A stretch of DNA of 64,000 bases from Saprospiraceae bacterium (GTDB lineage Bacteria > Bacteroidota > Bacteroidia > Chitinophagales > Saprospiraceae): assembly GCA_022844565.1 (NCBI GenBank), contig JALHLK010000002.1, positions 179,209-243,208 on the forward strand, in the 5' to 3' direction. Below are positions 62,714 through 64,000 of this stretch, piece after piece. Below the pieces are notes generated by a model. That model did not search any database. It had not been told where the DNA came from and worked only from the letters and a program-made list of their open reading frames with translations. A program made the position numbers and the translations under genes. How positions within the stretch are numbered: the first letter of the stretch is position 1; each line of letters begins with the position of its first letter.

Positions 62714-64000
62714 TTACTTGTCAAGCAACCAATCTATCAAGTCATAACTTGCTTGTAGATTTTGGTATTCAACCGGCAATTTTCTACCATTCACATATTC
62801 ATTATACAACCATGGATCGCCTACGATGACCACTTTCCCTTTTCCATATTTTCTACTTACTATCACCGCATCATTACCTACAGCTGCCTCAACCATCACA
62901 TCACTATGAGTGGGTTGTAAAGTGACTAGCTCTTTGACAAAAAGTTTGTAATTGCTTTTAAAAATTTTGCTGGTCGAGGAAGTGAAAACGTCACCCTCAG
63001 GAAAGTTATCATTTTTTACAAAATTGATATTTTTATCCGTAATTTCTACACCAAAAGCCCGGGTAAGTTTCTTTACGTGTTTTGTGTCTGAGTTTGTAGA
63101 ATCATTGAGCATTAATAGGAGGCTTCCTCCATTTTTCACATAATTTGTAATGGCTAGTACATTACCTTGTTTTACGTAATTTGGACTTTTTGAGTCTTTT
63201 AGACCATCCGGATCGATAATGATGTAAAGGTCTGTGTTTTTTAAATTGGTCGCTAGTGGTGCTTGGTCAAGATGTGTGAGTTGTGCTCCTCTTTGTAAAG
63301 GATAGTTGCCTAACCACGAAAAGCCTGAATCATATTGATCATCCCAAGTGTAATGGAAAAGTTTGCCATCGCGATATTCTTTATTAAAATACCTATCGAT
63401 GGTTAAATTTTTGCCTTTAAATTTATTTTTTTCTTTAAGTAATTCGATTTCTAATGCGGCTTGGATGAATGGACCAACTGCCTTGAGATCATTATCTCTT
63501 TTTGGCTCTAAAACATAATATTCATAAGACCCATCGCGATAAGGTACACCGCCAAGTCCTGCTCCTGACACTGCTTGTGTATACTTCATGAGACCATTCT
63601 CATCCTTTTTTACAAACTGATCTAACAAACCTTTATAACCAAATTGAGCTTTGTCTAAGTAGGATTCTGGTATTAGGTTAAGACGGATACCCTTTAAAGT
63701 AGCAGCTACAAACATGGCAGAGGAAGAAGACTCTAAGTAGTTACCTTCTTTACCACCTTTGTCAGTGATTTGCCACCACACACCCGTTTTGTCTTGATAT
63801 TTAAAAATGGCTTCTGTCATTCTATTTAGGATACTTACTAAGCTTTTATAATCTTTATGATTTTTTGGAAAAACTTCTAGTACTTCTACCAATCCCACTG
63901 CGTACCATCCCATAGCCCGGCCCCAAAACTCTGGAGATTTTCCGGTCTTAGGATCTGACCACTTCTGCATTTTACTCTCATCGTACCCATGATATAAAAG
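62714..64000 (-). CDS. GH105 unsaturated rhamnogalacturonyl hydrolase with C-terminal DUF4350-like domain, partial
   Basis: The reading frame is open to the window edge, so the N-terminus is missing. The visible part starts LYHGYDES and SPEFWGRAMGWY, typical GH105 active-site regions; SGAGLGGVPYRDGSYEYYV follows. The last 200 residues are a different domain (YIIIDPDGLKDSKS, GGSLLLMLNDSTNSDT, GKGKVVIVGDPWLYNEY), like the DUF4350/ThuA-type fold. It removes unsaturated uronic acids from lyase products and thus completes the work of the next gene. Both share a strand and probably a transcript. Confidence 0.9.
   Translation of the reverse strand, partial: LLYHGYDESKMQKWSDPKTGKSPEFWGRAMGWYAVGLVEVLEVFPKNHKDYKSLVSILNRMTEAIFKYQDKTGVWWQITDKGGKEGNYLESSSSAMFVAATLKGIRLNLIPESYLDKAQFGYKGLLDQFVKKDENGLMKYTQAVSGAGLGGVPYRDGSYEYYVLEPKRDNDLKAVGPFIQAALEIELLKEKNKFKGKNLTIDRYFNKEYRDGKLFHYTWDDQYDSGFSWLGNYPLQRGAQLTHLDQAPLATNLKNTDLYIIIDPDGLKDSKSPNYVKQGNVLAITNYVKNGGSLLLMLNDSTNSDTKHVKKLTRAFGVEITDKNINFVKNDNFPEGDVFTSSTSKIFKSNYKLFVKELVTLQPTHSDVMVEAAVGNDAVIVSRKYGKGKVVIVGDPWLYNEYVNGRKLPVEYQNLQASYDLIDWLLDK

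Noticed and set aside
1-64000. Reverse transcriptase or template repeat for the lectin-like genes inside the window
   Set aside because: No protein with reverse-transcriptase motifs and no second non-coding copy of the variable region was seen; if present they lie elsewhere.

Overview
The window is low-GC DNA from a member of the Bacteroidota, probably in or near the Saprospiria. That placement is an inference. It rests on the gene families present (DUF5916, DUF6438, tandem 'Fibrobacter succinogenes major paralogous domain' proteins, LytS/LytR pairs, PVC-type propellers) and on a Bacteroidota-type promoter (TTTG, 19 bp, TATCTTTG) ahead of the L31 gene. I saw no rRNA, tRNA or CRISPR array.

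Layout. (1) 1-6.7 kb: a decayed hsdM start, a MarR regulator divergent from a four-gene ABC exporter (ATPase, HlyD-like adaptor, FtsX-like permease, TolC-like channel), a small outer-membrane protein and a sulfatase 3' fragment. (2) 6.7-16.3 kb: four tandem secreted lectin-like paralogues with diversified C-termini, a stand-alone LytTR regulator followed by a 43-residue membrane protein, a strikingly periodic TTAAC array, a TPR/HTH regulator and a 5'-nucleotidase. (3) 16.3-33 kb: a sulfatase, then a defence-like island holding a Fic protein, gene remnants, an AAA ATPase, a two-gene unit of unknown function, a membrane protein of unknown function, and a type I restriction-modification operon (hsdR, hsdM, a DUF1016-type nuclease gene, hsdS). 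(4) 33-46 kb: a very large ThuA/propeller/cupredoxin protein, a Gfo/Idh/MocA oxidoreductase, a wrecked IS3-type element, an FAH-family hydrolase, a DUF5916 protein, a sugar isomerase-like lipoprotein and envelope or housekeeping genes. (5) 46-53 kb: ribosomal protein L31 type B, two hydroxyproline catabolism enzymes, an S9 peptidase and a small secreted protein. (6) 53-59.7 kb: a LytS/LytR-type two-component pair, a lipocalin-like protein and an alpha/beta-hydrolase-like gene between two paralogous small membrane proteins. (7) 59.7-64 kb: a pectin-degradation operon with a three-domain esterase/lyase/esterase fusion and a GH105 hydrolase cut by the window end.

The strongest unusual signal is in hsdS. 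It is broken by an exact 16-bp tandem duplication (25880-25911). Removing one copy restores a 458-residue specificity subunit, so the locus looks like an ON/OFF switch for restriction specificity. Next come the lectin-like paralogues, whose C-termini differ in the way expected of diversity-generating retroelement targets, and the helically phased TTAAC array between two divergent regulatory genes. Several loci also carry ghost copies of neighbouring genes (hsdM, sulfatase), which points to repeated duplication and cassette exchange.
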